5,089 nt of DNA from Peptococcaceae bacterium UBA3933 (GTDB taxonomy: Bacteria > Bacillota > Peptococcia > Peptococcales > BICA1-8): contig DGEF01000089.1 in NCBI GenBank assembly GCA_002385805.1, positions 1 through 5,089 on the forward strand. Direction: 5' to 3'. How positions within the stretch are numbered: the stretch's first letter is position 1; every line of letters begins with the position of its first letter. Positions 1 through 5,089 of this stretch are shown piece by piece. The position numbers and the translations under genes are program-made. The notes under the pieces are model-generated. The model was not told the origin of the DNA and did not search any database. It saw only the letters and a program-made list of their open reading frames with translations.

Positions 1-600
1 CCTGTTTTTATCGCCTCTAACGAATACTGGGCTAAAAAGTTCCAGGATAAAAATATTCCCATTATAGGCGATGATGTAAAAAGTCAAGTAGGTGCTACTA
101 TTATCCACCGTACCCTAACTAAACTATTCGAGAACAGAGGAGTAATCTTAGATCGCACTTACCAATTGAATTTCGGTGGAAATACCGACTTTTTAAACAT
201 GCTTAACCACAATAGGCTTGCTACGAAAAAGAAATCCAAAACTCAATCAGTACAAGCTGAATTGAAAGTTCCTTTAACCCCAGAAAATATTCATATTGGA
301 CCCAGTGACTACGTTCCCTGGCTAAAAGATAATAAAATCTGCTATATCCGCATGGAAGGCAGAGGTTTTGGCAATATGCCTATTAATTTAGAGCTTAAGC
401 TTTCCGTGGAAGACGGCCCTAACAGCGGAGGAGTTATGATTGATGCCATTCGCTGCATGAAAATAGCTTTGGATCGTAAAATCGGCGGAATATTATATTC
501 CATCTCAGCTTACACCATGAAATCCCCGCCAATTCAGTATACTGATACGGAAGCTAAAAGAATGGTGGAAGAATATGTGGCAGGCAGGAGGGAGCGTTAA
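1..600 (+). CDS. ino1: Inositol-3-phosphate synthase (myo-inositol-1-phosphate synthase), C-terminal part
   Basis: This enzyme converts D-glucose 6-phosphate to L-myo-inositol 1-phosphate using bound NAD, in the cytoplasm. The gene is cut by the window edge: the frame is open from base 1 and 199 residues are visible, roughly the C-terminal half. Visible residues 23-37 carry the family signature GDDVKSQVGATIIHR, which contributes active-site lysine and substrate contacts. NFGGNTDFLNM follows at 57-67, and near 140 comes VEDGPNSGGV, matching the family's VEDSPNSAGV block. The DYVPW and MKSPP segments resemble the shorter archaeal/bacterial class of the enzyme rather than the long eukaryotic one. 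An in-frame TTG at 166 is not the start, because the family signature lies upstream of it. The stop codon shares one base with the next start (TAATG), so this gene supplies inositol phosphate to the fused enzyme downstream. Family assignment is firm; the DIP role is inferred from the neighbour. Confidence 0.94.
   Translation, partial: PVFIASNEYWAKKFQDKNIPIIGDDVKSQVGATIIHRTLTKLFENRGVILDRTYQLNFGGNTDFLNMLNHNRLATKKKSKTQSVQAELKVPLTPENIHIGPSDYVPWLKDNKICYIRMEGRGFGNMPINLELKLSVEDGPNSGGVMIDAIRCMKIALDRKIGGILYSISAYTMKSPPIQYTDTEAKRMVEEYVAGRRER
586..594 (+). promoter_or_regulatory. Ribosome binding site of the IPCT/DIPPS gene inside the ino1 end
   Basis: A full AGGAGG (586-591, extended AGGAGGGAG) lies inside the last codons of ino1, 8 bases before the ATG at 600. 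With the TAATG overlap this fixes the start of the downstream gene and suggests translational coupling of the two enzymes. Confidence 0.85.
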
Positions 601-1931
601 TGAAGGCTGTTATCCTGGCAGCCGGTGAAGGTAAGAGGCTAAGGTCTCATTTCAACAGACCAAAGCCTCTTGTCAGTTTATTGGGAGTTCCTTTAATTGA
701 GCGAAATATTTTAACCTTAAAGGAGTGTAATATTAAAGATTTTACCATTATCACCGGTTGTTATGAACGGGAAATCAAAGAATATTTAGGTAATGGGGAA
801 AAGCTGGGGGTAAACATTACCTATTTACATAATCGGGACTGGCAGCTGGGAAACGGTGTATCTGCTTATACATATCATAAAAACTACCGGCAAAATGAAA
901 AATTCATTTTACTGATGGCCGACCATCTTTTCCAGGAAGAAGTAATAAAAAATTTCCTCAAACAGGCGCCTAAGATTAACCAAAATGAAATTTTCCTGGC
1001 TGCAGATAAAGATTTAGATAAGGTTTATGATGTAGAGGAATGCACAAAAATCAAAGCAGAAGGGAATTTGGCCAGGGAACTTGGTAAAGATTTGCAAGAT
1101 TTTAATGCAGTAGACTGCGGTCTGTTTCTAGGCACAAAAGCACTGTTAAATGCCCTTTCCCAAGCTATTTCCCAGAATCAGTACACTCTAACTGCCGCAG
1201 TAAATCTAATGGCAAAACAAGGAAAGGTAAAATTACATTTTATCAAGGGACACTGGATTGACGTTGATGACCCGGAAAGCTATAAGCAAGCGGAAAAAAT
1301 ACTTCTCCAAGCTTTAGTACCGCCTAAAGATGGTTTTATTTCCCGCACAATTAACCGTAAATTTTCCTTAAAGATTACCAAAAAATTAGCTAAAACCAAA
1401 GTAACACCTAACCAAATCACTTTACTTTCTTTTTTTACCGCAGTGGCTTCCTCCCTTTTTTTTGCCGGATTACATCCTTTTTGGGGCGGATTATTAGCCC
1501 AAATTACTTCCATTCTGGATGGGGTGGACGGGGAAATTGCCCGTCTAAAATTTTTAAAAAGTAAATACGGAGGTCTTTTTGATTCAATTCTGGACCGTTA
1601 TGGGGACTTTATAATTGTTATAGGCATGGGCTATGCCTGGTATTTTACTGCGGAAAGCCTCCTAGCACTTTTAATCTGTGCTGCTGCCCTTAGCGGAATC
1701 CCCATGTCCATGCTTTTTAAGGAAAAATTTCATACCATAGCCCAGACCACCTATCTTCCAGAAAAACATGACGGGCTCTTTCGCTACCTTCCGGCAAACC
1801 GCGACGGTAGGTTGTTTATTATCATGTTAGGGGGAATTTTAAATTGGATTCCTGCCACTTTGATTATTCTGGCAATTGTTACTCATTTACAAACCTTGTT
1901 TAGACTTTTTAATGTTCGCAAATTTCTCTAA
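600..1931 (+). CDS. Bifunctional CTP:inositol-1-phosphate cytidylyltransferase / CDP-inositol:inositol-1-phosphate transferase (IPCT/DIPPS), DIP synthesis
   Basis: This two-domain, 443-residue membrane enzyme is expected to make phosphorylated di-myo-inositol phosphate. Residues 1 to about 235 form a nucleotidyltransferase: LAAGEGKRL (6-14) and RPKPL (20-24) match the NTP-binding loop, MADH (106-109) carries the metal-binding aspartate, and IDVDDPES starts at 220. The TKI (150-152), GKDL (162-165) and VDCG (171-174) blocks resemble the Archaeoglobus IPCT. From about 250 follows a CDP-alcohol phosphotransferase. Its signature is complete: D307, D310, G311, A314, R315, G324, D328 and D332 occur at canonical spacing. 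Hydrophobic segments lie near 273-303, 335-350, 352-373 and 404-435, so this half sits in the membrane and faces the cytoplasmic domain. The known fused enzymes of this order make DIP in thermophiles. The upstream inositol-phosphate synthase supports that reading. An inositol phospholipid synthase is less likely, since the cytidylyltransferase would then be unnecessary. Confidence 0.9.
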   Translation: MKAVILAAGEGKRLRSHFNRPKPLVSLLGVPLIERNILTLKECNIKDFTIITGCYEREIKEYLGNGEKLGVNITYLHNRDWQLGNGVSAYTYHKNYRQNEKFILLMADHLFQEEVIKNFLKQAPKINQNEIFLAADKDLDKVYDVEECTKIKAEGNLARELGKDLQDFNAVDCGLFLGTKALLNALSQAISQNQYTLTAAVNLMAKQGKVKLHFIKGHWIDVDDPESYKQAEKILLQALVPPKDGFISRTINRKFSLKITKKLAKTKVTPNQITLLSFFTAVASSLFFAGLHPFWGGLLAQITSILDGVDGEIARLKFLKSKYGGLFDSILDRYGDFIIVIGMGYAWYFTAESLLALLICAAALSGIPMSMLFKEKFHTIAQTTYLPEKHDGLFRYLPANRDGRLFIIMLGGILNWIPATLIILAIVTHLQTLFRLFNVRKFL

Positions 1932-1933
1932 AA

Positions 1934-2791
1934 TCATCCATAGGGAACTGCCCGCCTTCTATTAAAAACATGGTTTTTCAGGTTCAATTCCTGTAAGATC
2001 TGCATGGCCTCATCCAAATAGCCTCCTAGCTCCGAAAGGTTGTGAGCATCAGAACCAATGGTAAAAACTTTAATACCTGTTTCAGCGGCTAAGGCTACTA
2101 TTTCTTTGGAAGGATGAAACTCCTCTATCCCCCTACGCCGACTGGAGGTATTAATTTCTATACCCATCCCCCGGCGGGCCATTTCCTGAAAAATAGGTTC
2201 TATTCTGCCTTGATGGATAGTATAAATTTCATCCCCAAAAAACTGTAGTCCATAGCGTACATAAATGTCTAAATGAGCCATACAATCAAAAAGACCTGAC
2301 TTTACCGCATCTTCCAAAACGGTAAAATAGTCATTAGCAATTTGTTCTATACTACGATTTTTATAATAATAGGGACTTTCATTTTTCGAAGAAATAGCAA
2401 TATGCTCAAGACAATGGATTGCTCCTAAAACGAAATCAAAAGGATAACCATCGGTAATTTTTTCTATAAATTTCTCCATCCCCTGACTGTAACCCACTTC
2501 GATTCCTGCTTTTACCTGAAGCCCTGAACTTTTAAATTCCCTCTGGACATCAGCAATTTCTAAAAAATAGTGATCAAGCCAGGCTTGATCAAAAACAGAT
2601 ACTTCTTTACCCTTAAAAATCACATAATTATCCAATTCCTTCCTAACAGGGTCAACTTCTATATGGGTGGTAAAACATATTTCCCTTAGCCCTAATTCCA
2701 ATGCCTTATAACAGTAATCTTTTATTTTATATGGTGATGCATCCGGCGAATAGTCGGGATGGACATGATAATCTGTTTTTGCCAATTCCAT
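1934..2791 (-). CDS. PHP-domain phosphoesterase, histidinol-phosphatase (HisJ/HisK) family
   Basis: This 285-residue PHP-fold metallophosphatase fits the polymerase-type histidinol phosphatases that cleave L-histidinol phosphate in histidine synthesis. All PHP metal ligands appear present: DYHVH (H9, H11), D16, TTHIE (H43), GIEVG (E98), GAIHCLEH (H126), AHLD (H173) and GSDAH (D248, H250). There is no signal peptide, so it is cytoplasmic. No other histidine gene is in the window, so the true substrate is open; many relatives hydrolyse other sugar or polyol phosphates. Its stop lies 2 bp from the stop of the IPCT/DIPPS gene on the other strand. The start at 2791 puts the conserved DYHVH motif at the usual distance from the N-terminus. 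The upstream AAAGGATGA is a weak ribosome site, with 12 bases between AGGA and ATG. The family is sure, the substrate is not. Confidence 0.88.
   Translation of the reverse strand: MELAKTDYHVHPDYSPDASPYKIKDYCYKALELGLREICFTTHIEVDPVRKELDNYVIFKGKEVSVFDQAWLDHYFLEIADVQREFKSSGLQVKAGIEVGYSQGMEKFIEKITDGYPFDFVLGAIHCLEHIAISSKNESPYYYKNRSIEQIANDYFTVLEDAVKSGLFDCMAHLDIYVRYGLQFFGDEIYTIHQGRIEPIFQEMARRGMGIEINTSSRRRGIEEFHPSKEIVALAAETGIKVFTIGSDAHNLSELGGYLDEAMQILQELNLKNHVFNRRRAVPYG
2571..2591. repeat. Perfect 10-bp inverted repeat (palindrome) inside the PHP gene
   Basis: The arms TGATCAAGCC and GGCTTGATCA match perfectly and are separated by one base (2581). The site lies in the PHP gene and encodes residues around FDQAWLDH (67-74). 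It could be a protein-binding site or simply chance in coding DNA; no function is evident. Confidence 0.5.
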
Positions 2792-2851
2792 ATCGGACGC
2801 TCATCCTTTCTTTGACGAATGCTAACTTTTTTGAAAATATGCCTATTTTAG

Positions 2852-2880
2852 TTTATCTATTATTTTAACATATTTTCCAA
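2852..2880 (-). promoter_or_regulatory. Possible sigma-A-type promoter for the PHP gene
   Basis: Read on the minus strand, TTGGAA (2880-2875) and GATAAA (2857-2852) are spaced by 17 bases, and transcription would begin about 50 bases before the PHP start. Each hexamer matches consensus at only four positions, and this AT-rich gap offers other weak pairs, so the call is tentative. Confidence 0.25.
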
Positions 2881-2909
2881 ATTTATTTTTTACATATAAA
2901 TATCTTCAA

Positions 2910-2937
2910 GGAACCTTTTTAATATCTAAACCGTCTA
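2910..2937 (+). promoter_or_regulatory. Probable ECF sigma-factor promoter of the SLH protein gene
   Basis: GGAACC (2910-2915), followed directly by a T-run, and CGTC (2932-2935, within CCGTCTA) are separated by 16 bases. This matches the general pattern of extracytoplasmic-function sigma promoters in Gram-positive bacteria (an AAC-containing -35 and a CGT-type -10). Transcription would start about 30 bases ahead of the SLH start codon. A sigma-A reading using TATAAA at 2936-2941 has no acceptable -35 at 17 bases (ACCTTT). No ECF sigma gene lies in the window, so the regulator is unknown. Confidence 0.6.
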
Positions 2938-2971
2938 TAAAATAACTTTCAAGCAAGGAGGTAAAATACAT

Positions 2972-3904
2972 ATGCTAAACAAAAAAATTATGAGCATTGT
3001 TCTCACCGGCTCAGTTCTCATTGGAGGTTCCAGTATTGGTTGGGCTGATACTAATGCAGCTAACCTGAATACACCGGAAAACGTCATCCCTATTTCCGCC
3101 CCAGTAAAGGAAAGTGATTTATTGGAAACTTCCTTTGAAACTAAATTTACAGATATAGAAGGACATTGGGCCTATGAAGACATAGTTAAGCTAGAATCTA
3201 AAGGAATTTTTGATGTCTTAAAACCAGGAAACTTCGAACCGGGCCAAATCGTTACCAAAAAAGAATTTACAACTTATCTGGATAAAATCTTTGCTTTACC
3301 CGGTATAATTGTTGATTCAGAGCAACCGGTTACCAGAATTGAAGTAGCCAAAGCTATTGAAAAATCCTTTTTAGACAAAAAATTATCCGTCATCATGACT
3401 TTAATGTTCCCTGTTTATGCTGATACGCAAGATTTGCAACCTGAAGAATCCAGTGCTTTATCTTTCGTCTTTAATACGGGAATAATGAAAGGTCGCACAG
3501 AACAGGAATTCGCTCCTAACGCCAGCCTTACCAGAGCCGAAATGGCCGCAATTCTTAACCGAACTCTATCTACTATTGAATTAGCTCAACCTATGGAAGA
3601 AAATCTTAATCCTAATGAAGAGATACAAACAGAATTAACCATGGAAGGGGTTATCGGTAAGGTAATCGTTAATGAAGATAATTCAATGACAGGTATCCTT
3701 GTCGAAAATCAAAACCCGGAAATCCCCAGCTATGATAAAGTTGTTTTTTTAATAGCCCCGGAAACTAAAATTTTCAAAGAAGATACAGAAATAAATTCAT
3801 TAGAAATAGGCCAATCTGTAAAAGTAACTTATTTAGACGGTCCTGTTGCGGATATTTACCCGGTTAGAATCGAAGCTAAAGTTATTGAAGTAATTAATAA
3901 TTAA
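2972..3904 (+). CDS. Exported SLH-domain protein with C-terminal DUF3221-like domain
   Basis: This 310-residue cell-surface protein is likely anchored to cell-wall polymers by SLH repeats. Residues 1-25 are a signal peptide: lysines at 4-5, a hydrophobic core, and a probable cut after GWA (A25). A complete SLH repeat spans about 59-108 (FTDIEGHWAYEDI start). A remnant of a second (PVTRIEVAKAIEKSF) covers 119-133, and a third covers about 149-200, ending in the typical LTRAEMAAILNRTL. After an acidic linker, about 222-308 is a beta-rich domain (EGVIGKV, ILVE, TKIF, GQSVKVTY, YPVRIEAKVIEV). Its pattern resembles small DUF3221/OB-like domains of unknown role; this is from pattern only. The start is fixed by AGGAGGT at 2956-2962, nine bases before ATG. 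The gene stands alone between an ECF-type promoter and a terminator, which suggests a monocistronic envelope-response gene. The ligand or function is not known. Confidence 0.85.
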   Translation: MLNKKIMSIVLTGSVLIGGSSIGWADTNAANLNTPENVIPISAPVKESDLLETSFETKFTDIEGHWAYEDIVKLESKGIFDVLKPGNFEPGQIVTKKEFTTYLDKIFALPGIIVDSEQPVTRIEVAKAIEKSFLDKKLSVIMTLMFPVYADTQDLQPEESSALSFVFNTGIMKGRTEQEFAPNASLTRAEMAAILNRTLSTIELAQPMEENLNPNEEIQTELTMEGVIGKVIVNEDNSMTGILVENQNPEIPSYDKVVFLIAPETKIFKEDTEINSLEIGQSVKVTYLDGPVADIYPVRIEAKVIEVINN

Positions 3905-3923
3905 CTTCCTAAAATTGCAAAAT

Positions 3924-3966
3924 AGCTTCCTAACTTACAAAAAAAGTTGGGAAGCTTATTATATTT
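3924..3966 (+). terminator. Intrinsic terminator of the SLH protein gene
   Basis: Arms at 3924-3936 (AGCTTCCTAACTT) and 3944-3956 (AAGTTGGGAAGCT) form a 13-bp stem with one T-G wobble and a 7-base loop. The stem is followed by the T-rich but interrupted tail TATTATATTT. It lies 19 bases after the SLH stop and separates this unit from the next operon. Confidence 0.75.
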
Positions 3967-4011
3967 AAAGACCATTTTTCCTTGGAGAGAAGGATTAATA
4001 AAAAAACAGAA

Positions 4012-4030
4012 GAATTAGGTATAAAAATAA
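4012..4030 (+). repeat. Leader segment repeated inside the following gene
   Basis: Positions 4012-4030 (GAATTAGG, T, ATAAAA, A, TAA) recur at 4251-4269 inside the FliK-like gene with 2 of 19 bases different. Read in the frame that is open before the gene, the leader copy would encode ELGIKI, and the gene copy encodes ELGIKV. It may be a decayed duplication or an AT-rich coincidence. The surrounding A-rich leader (3967-4055) also holds GGAGAGAAGG at 3984-3993, close to the real ribosome site GGGGAGAAGG at 4041-4050, but no ATG, GTG or TTG start follows it at a usable distance. TATAAA at 4020-4025 is a possible -10 without a convincing -35. Confidence 0.3.
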
Positions 4031-4055
4031 AATTTTAACTGGGGAGAAGGTAACG

Positions 4056-4736
4056 ATGCAAATTAATGCTAAGGAAATAATAAATTTGTTACTTACCGGT
4101 CGGTTAAGTCTTATGGATTTCCCTCCAAAAGAAAGCATAAATCCTGAGAATAAAACCGACCGGCAATTACCCCCAAAAGAAAATAACACTCTTACTCTGC
4201 CTCTTCATAAAAAAACCCTTGTTCAAGTTCCTCTGAAAGAAGTCCTAAAAGAATTAGGAATAAAAGTAACTGAGGAAAACCTGTTGATTCTGGAAAAACT
4301 TATCACCGCCAAAAAGAGCCTTTCCCCCAAAAAAATTCAATTAGCTTCCCAGCTAATCAATGAATACCCATTAATCAAAGAAGAACTGCTAGAATTACTC
4401 TTTAATCCTTTTTGCCACTTGATTCTTTTTAATGAAGAGGAAAAAGAAAAAGCTTCTTTCTATGTTAAAGAGGAAAAGGATAAAAATGAAATAGAAGTGA
4501 CCATACTATTTCAGCACCCCAAAACTGAGGACATCCTAATTAAGATCCACTGGTCCATTCAACCGGTTATCAATATGTATTTTAATAACGAAAGGATCAA
4601 AGAATTATTCACTGAAAAAATTAAGCAATTACAGGAACAATTAGAAATTAAATGTTTTTTTAATTGTTACTACGAACCCCAAATAATTCGGACTAATAAG
4701 AAATTCAATTATTATAAATTAGACCTTAAAATATAA
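4056..4736 (+). CDS. FliK-like protein (YlqG type), partner of the FlhB-like protein
   Basis: This 226-residue cytoplasmic protein has no signal peptide or membrane segment. Residues 1-50 are a variable, charged and proline-containing region with PPKE twice (23-26, 39-42). Residues about 60-120 are helical, and LGIKVTEENLLILEKL (67-82) resembles the helical middle part of FliK-like proteins. Residues about 144-206 alternate beta strands with a long helix (EVTILF, ILIKIHW, VINMYF, then IKELFTEKIKQLQEQL), the pattern of the FliK C-terminal domain that touches FlhB. In flagella FliK measures the hook and switches export specificity; no flagellar gene is visible here, so the actual role is unknown. 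The following gene is a stand-alone FlhB tail, as in Bacillus ylqG-ylqH, which supports the assignment more than sequence alone. The start at 4056 follows GGGGAGAAGG by 5 bases. Divergence from true FliK is high. Confidence 0.65.
   Translation: MQINAKEIINLLLTGRLSLMDFPPKESINPENKTDRQLPPKENNTLTLPLHKKTLVQVPLKEVLKELGIKVTEENLLILEKLITAKKSLSPKKIQLASQLINEYPLIKEELLELLFNPFCHLILFNEEEKEKASFYVKEEKDKNEIEVTILFQHPKTEDILIKIHWSIQPVINMYFNNERIKELFTEKIKQLQEQLEIKCFFNCYYEPQIIRTNKKFNYYKLDLKI
4096..4163. repeat. 10-bp inverted repeat near the 5' end of the FliK-like gene
   Basis: CCGGTCGGTT (4096-4105) and AACCGACCGG (4154-4163) are perfect inverse complements 48 bases apart. They are GC-rich in an otherwise AT-rich gene and begin 40 bases after its start codon. 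The mRNA could fold here, but the long loop makes a functional hairpin doubtful. Confidence 0.4.
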
Positions 4737-4759
4737 ATTATATAAAAAGGAAGGATTTT

Positions 4760-5011
4760 ATGAAAAAAGCAGCCGCCCTTCGCTATAAAGAAGGGGATAA
4801 TGCCCCCAAAATAATCGGACTCGGTAAAGGGGAAATTGCGGAAAAAATAATAGCAATTGCCCGTGAAAACAATATTCCTATTGTAGTCAATCCCCCTTTA
4901 TCGGAAACCTTAACTTCCCTGGAATTAGGCCAGGAAATTCCTCCTGAATTATATAGAGTTGTTGCAGAAATACTTGCTTTTATTTATAAAACAACTCAGG
5001 AAATACCCTGA
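4760..5011 (+). CDS. Stand-alone FlhB C-terminal cytoplasmic domain protein (YlqH/FhlB type)
   Basis: This 83-residue soluble protein matches the FlhB/EscU/YscU export-switch cytoplasmic domain and lacks the membrane half entirely. AAALRY (4-9) corresponds to the AVALRY strand that directly follows the autocleavage motif NPTH in full FlhB. It thus starts about where cleaved FlhB-CC starts, and the NPTH itself is absent. IAEKIIAIARENNIPIV (26-42), NPPL (44-47) and GQEIPPELYRVVAEILAFIY (56-75) are the conserved FlhB tail features. In full FlhB this domain switches type III export from hook to filament proteins together with FliK. Without a pore it may only modulate export or do something unrelated. 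AAGGAAGGA ends 4 bases before ATG, and the gene follows the FliK-like gene by 23 bases, so they form one operon. The stop codon lies inside the terminator stem. Confidence 0.88.
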   Translation: MKKAAALRYKEGDNAPKIIGLGKGEIAEKIIAIARENNIPIVVNPPLSETLTSLELGQEIPPELYRVVAEILAFIYKTTQEIP

Positions 5012-5023
5012 GTCGTTTTATAA
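4984..5023. terminator. Long bidirectional intrinsic terminator
   Basis: Arms at 4984-5000 and 5007-5023 pair over 17 bp with a single A-C mismatch around a 6-base loop (AAATAC). The core is ACTCAGG/CCTGAGT, flanked by AAAAC and GTTTT. On either strand the stem ends in a T-rich run, so it can stop transcription from both sides. The right arm contains the TGA stop (5009-5011) of the FlhB-like gene. Confidence 0.8.
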
Positions 5024-5033
5024 ACATATTTAA

Positions 5034-5089
5034 CTAGTTAAACAAAAAGCTGTACTCGCCAAAATCATCTTTAGTAAATATTTTGCCAC
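5034..5089 (-). CDS. Possible C-terminal end of a converging gene, product unknown
   Basis: On the minus strand a frame open from the window edge ends with TAG at 5036-5034 and reads GKIFTKDDFGEYSFLFN. The composition looks protein-like, and the bidirectional terminator just beyond it suits a converging gene. Seventeen codons are too few to recognise a family, and another minus frame there (ending TAA) is also open, so this is only a suggestion. Confidence 0.3.
   Translation of the reverse strand, partial: GKIFTKDDFGEYSFLFN

Noticed and set aside
166..600. A separate 144-codon gene starting at TTG 166
   Set aside because: The same frame is open back to base 1 and contains the inositol-phosphate synthase signature GDDVKSQVGATIIHR before the TTG, so this is an internal codon of a gene cut by the window edge.
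1280..1513. Minus-strand 77-codon open frame
   Set aside because: It lies wholly inside the IPCT/DIPPS gene, has no ribosome site or family pattern, and the opposite strand encodes a well-conserved enzyme.
1622..1638. Small hairpin AGGCAT-GGGCT-ATGCCT
   Set aside because: Six-base arms inside a coding region with no T-run; expected by chance.
1965..1979. AT hairpin AAAAAC-ATG-GTTTTT as a terminator for the convergent genes
   Set aside because: It is almost all A-T pairs with a 3-base loop, lies within the PHP coding sequence and is too weak to act as an intrinsic terminator.
2812..2840. TTGACG as a -35 for a plus-strand promoter
   Set aside because: No acceptable -10 lies 16-18 bases downstream, and it is over 100 bases from the SLH gene, which has a better promoter candidate.
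3937..4038. Open frame in the leader ending EELGIKIKF
   Set aside because: It has no ATG or GTG, its only TTG near 3982 has no ribosome site before it, and it overlaps the SLH terminator.
3995..4189. Minus-strand 64-codon open frame with hydrophobic ends
   Set aside because: It overlaps the leader and start of the FliK-like gene antisense. Its hydrophobic residues come from A-rich sequence read backwards.

Overview
The window looks like chromosomal DNA from a low-GC Gram-positive bacterium of the Clostridia type, probably a thermophile. The Gram-positive reading rests on strong AGGAGG-type ribosome binding sites, an exported S-layer-homology (SLH) protein, and a FliK-like/FlhB-like gene pair resembling the ylqG-ylqH pair of Bacillus. 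The thermophile reading rests on genes for di-myo-inositol phosphate (DIP), a solute known mainly from thermophiles and hyperthermophiles. Genus cannot be read from this sequence.

Left region (1-1931, + strand): the C-terminal half of inositol-3-phosphate synthase overlaps by one base (TAATG) a fused enzyme. Its N-terminal half is a CTP:inositol-1-phosphate cytidylyltransferase and its C-terminal half a membrane CDP-alcohol phosphotransferase. Together they cover glucose-6-phosphate -> L-myo-inositol-1-phosphate -> CDP-inositol -> phosphorylated DIP. Only the final dephosphorylation is missing.

Middle region (1934-3904): a PHP-family phosphatase of the histidinol-phosphatase type lies on the minus strand. 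Its stop codon is only 2 bp from that of the fused DIP enzyme. A divergent 180-bp AT-rich gap separates it from a secreted SLH protein with a C-terminal beta-rich, DUF3221-like domain. The SLH gene is preceded by a good match to an ECF sigma-factor promoter (GGAACC, 16 bp, CGTC) and followed by a hairpin terminator.

Right region (4056-5011): a two-gene operon encodes a FliK-like protein and a stand-alone FlhB C-terminal cytoplasmic domain that begins about where full-length FlhB cuts itself. A long, apparently bidirectional terminator contains the stop codon of the second gene. The last about 55 bases may hold the end of a converging minus-strand gene.

The 151-bp gap between the SLH gene and the FliK-like gene holds the SLH terminator and an A-rich leader with a second Shine-Dalgarno-like sequence. 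I saw no tRNA, rRNA, insertion sequence or CRISPR array. The most notable items are the DIP module in an apparently Clostridia-like genome, the neighbouring phosphatase as a possible missing last step, the ECF-type promoter, and the FliK-like/FlhB-CC pair.
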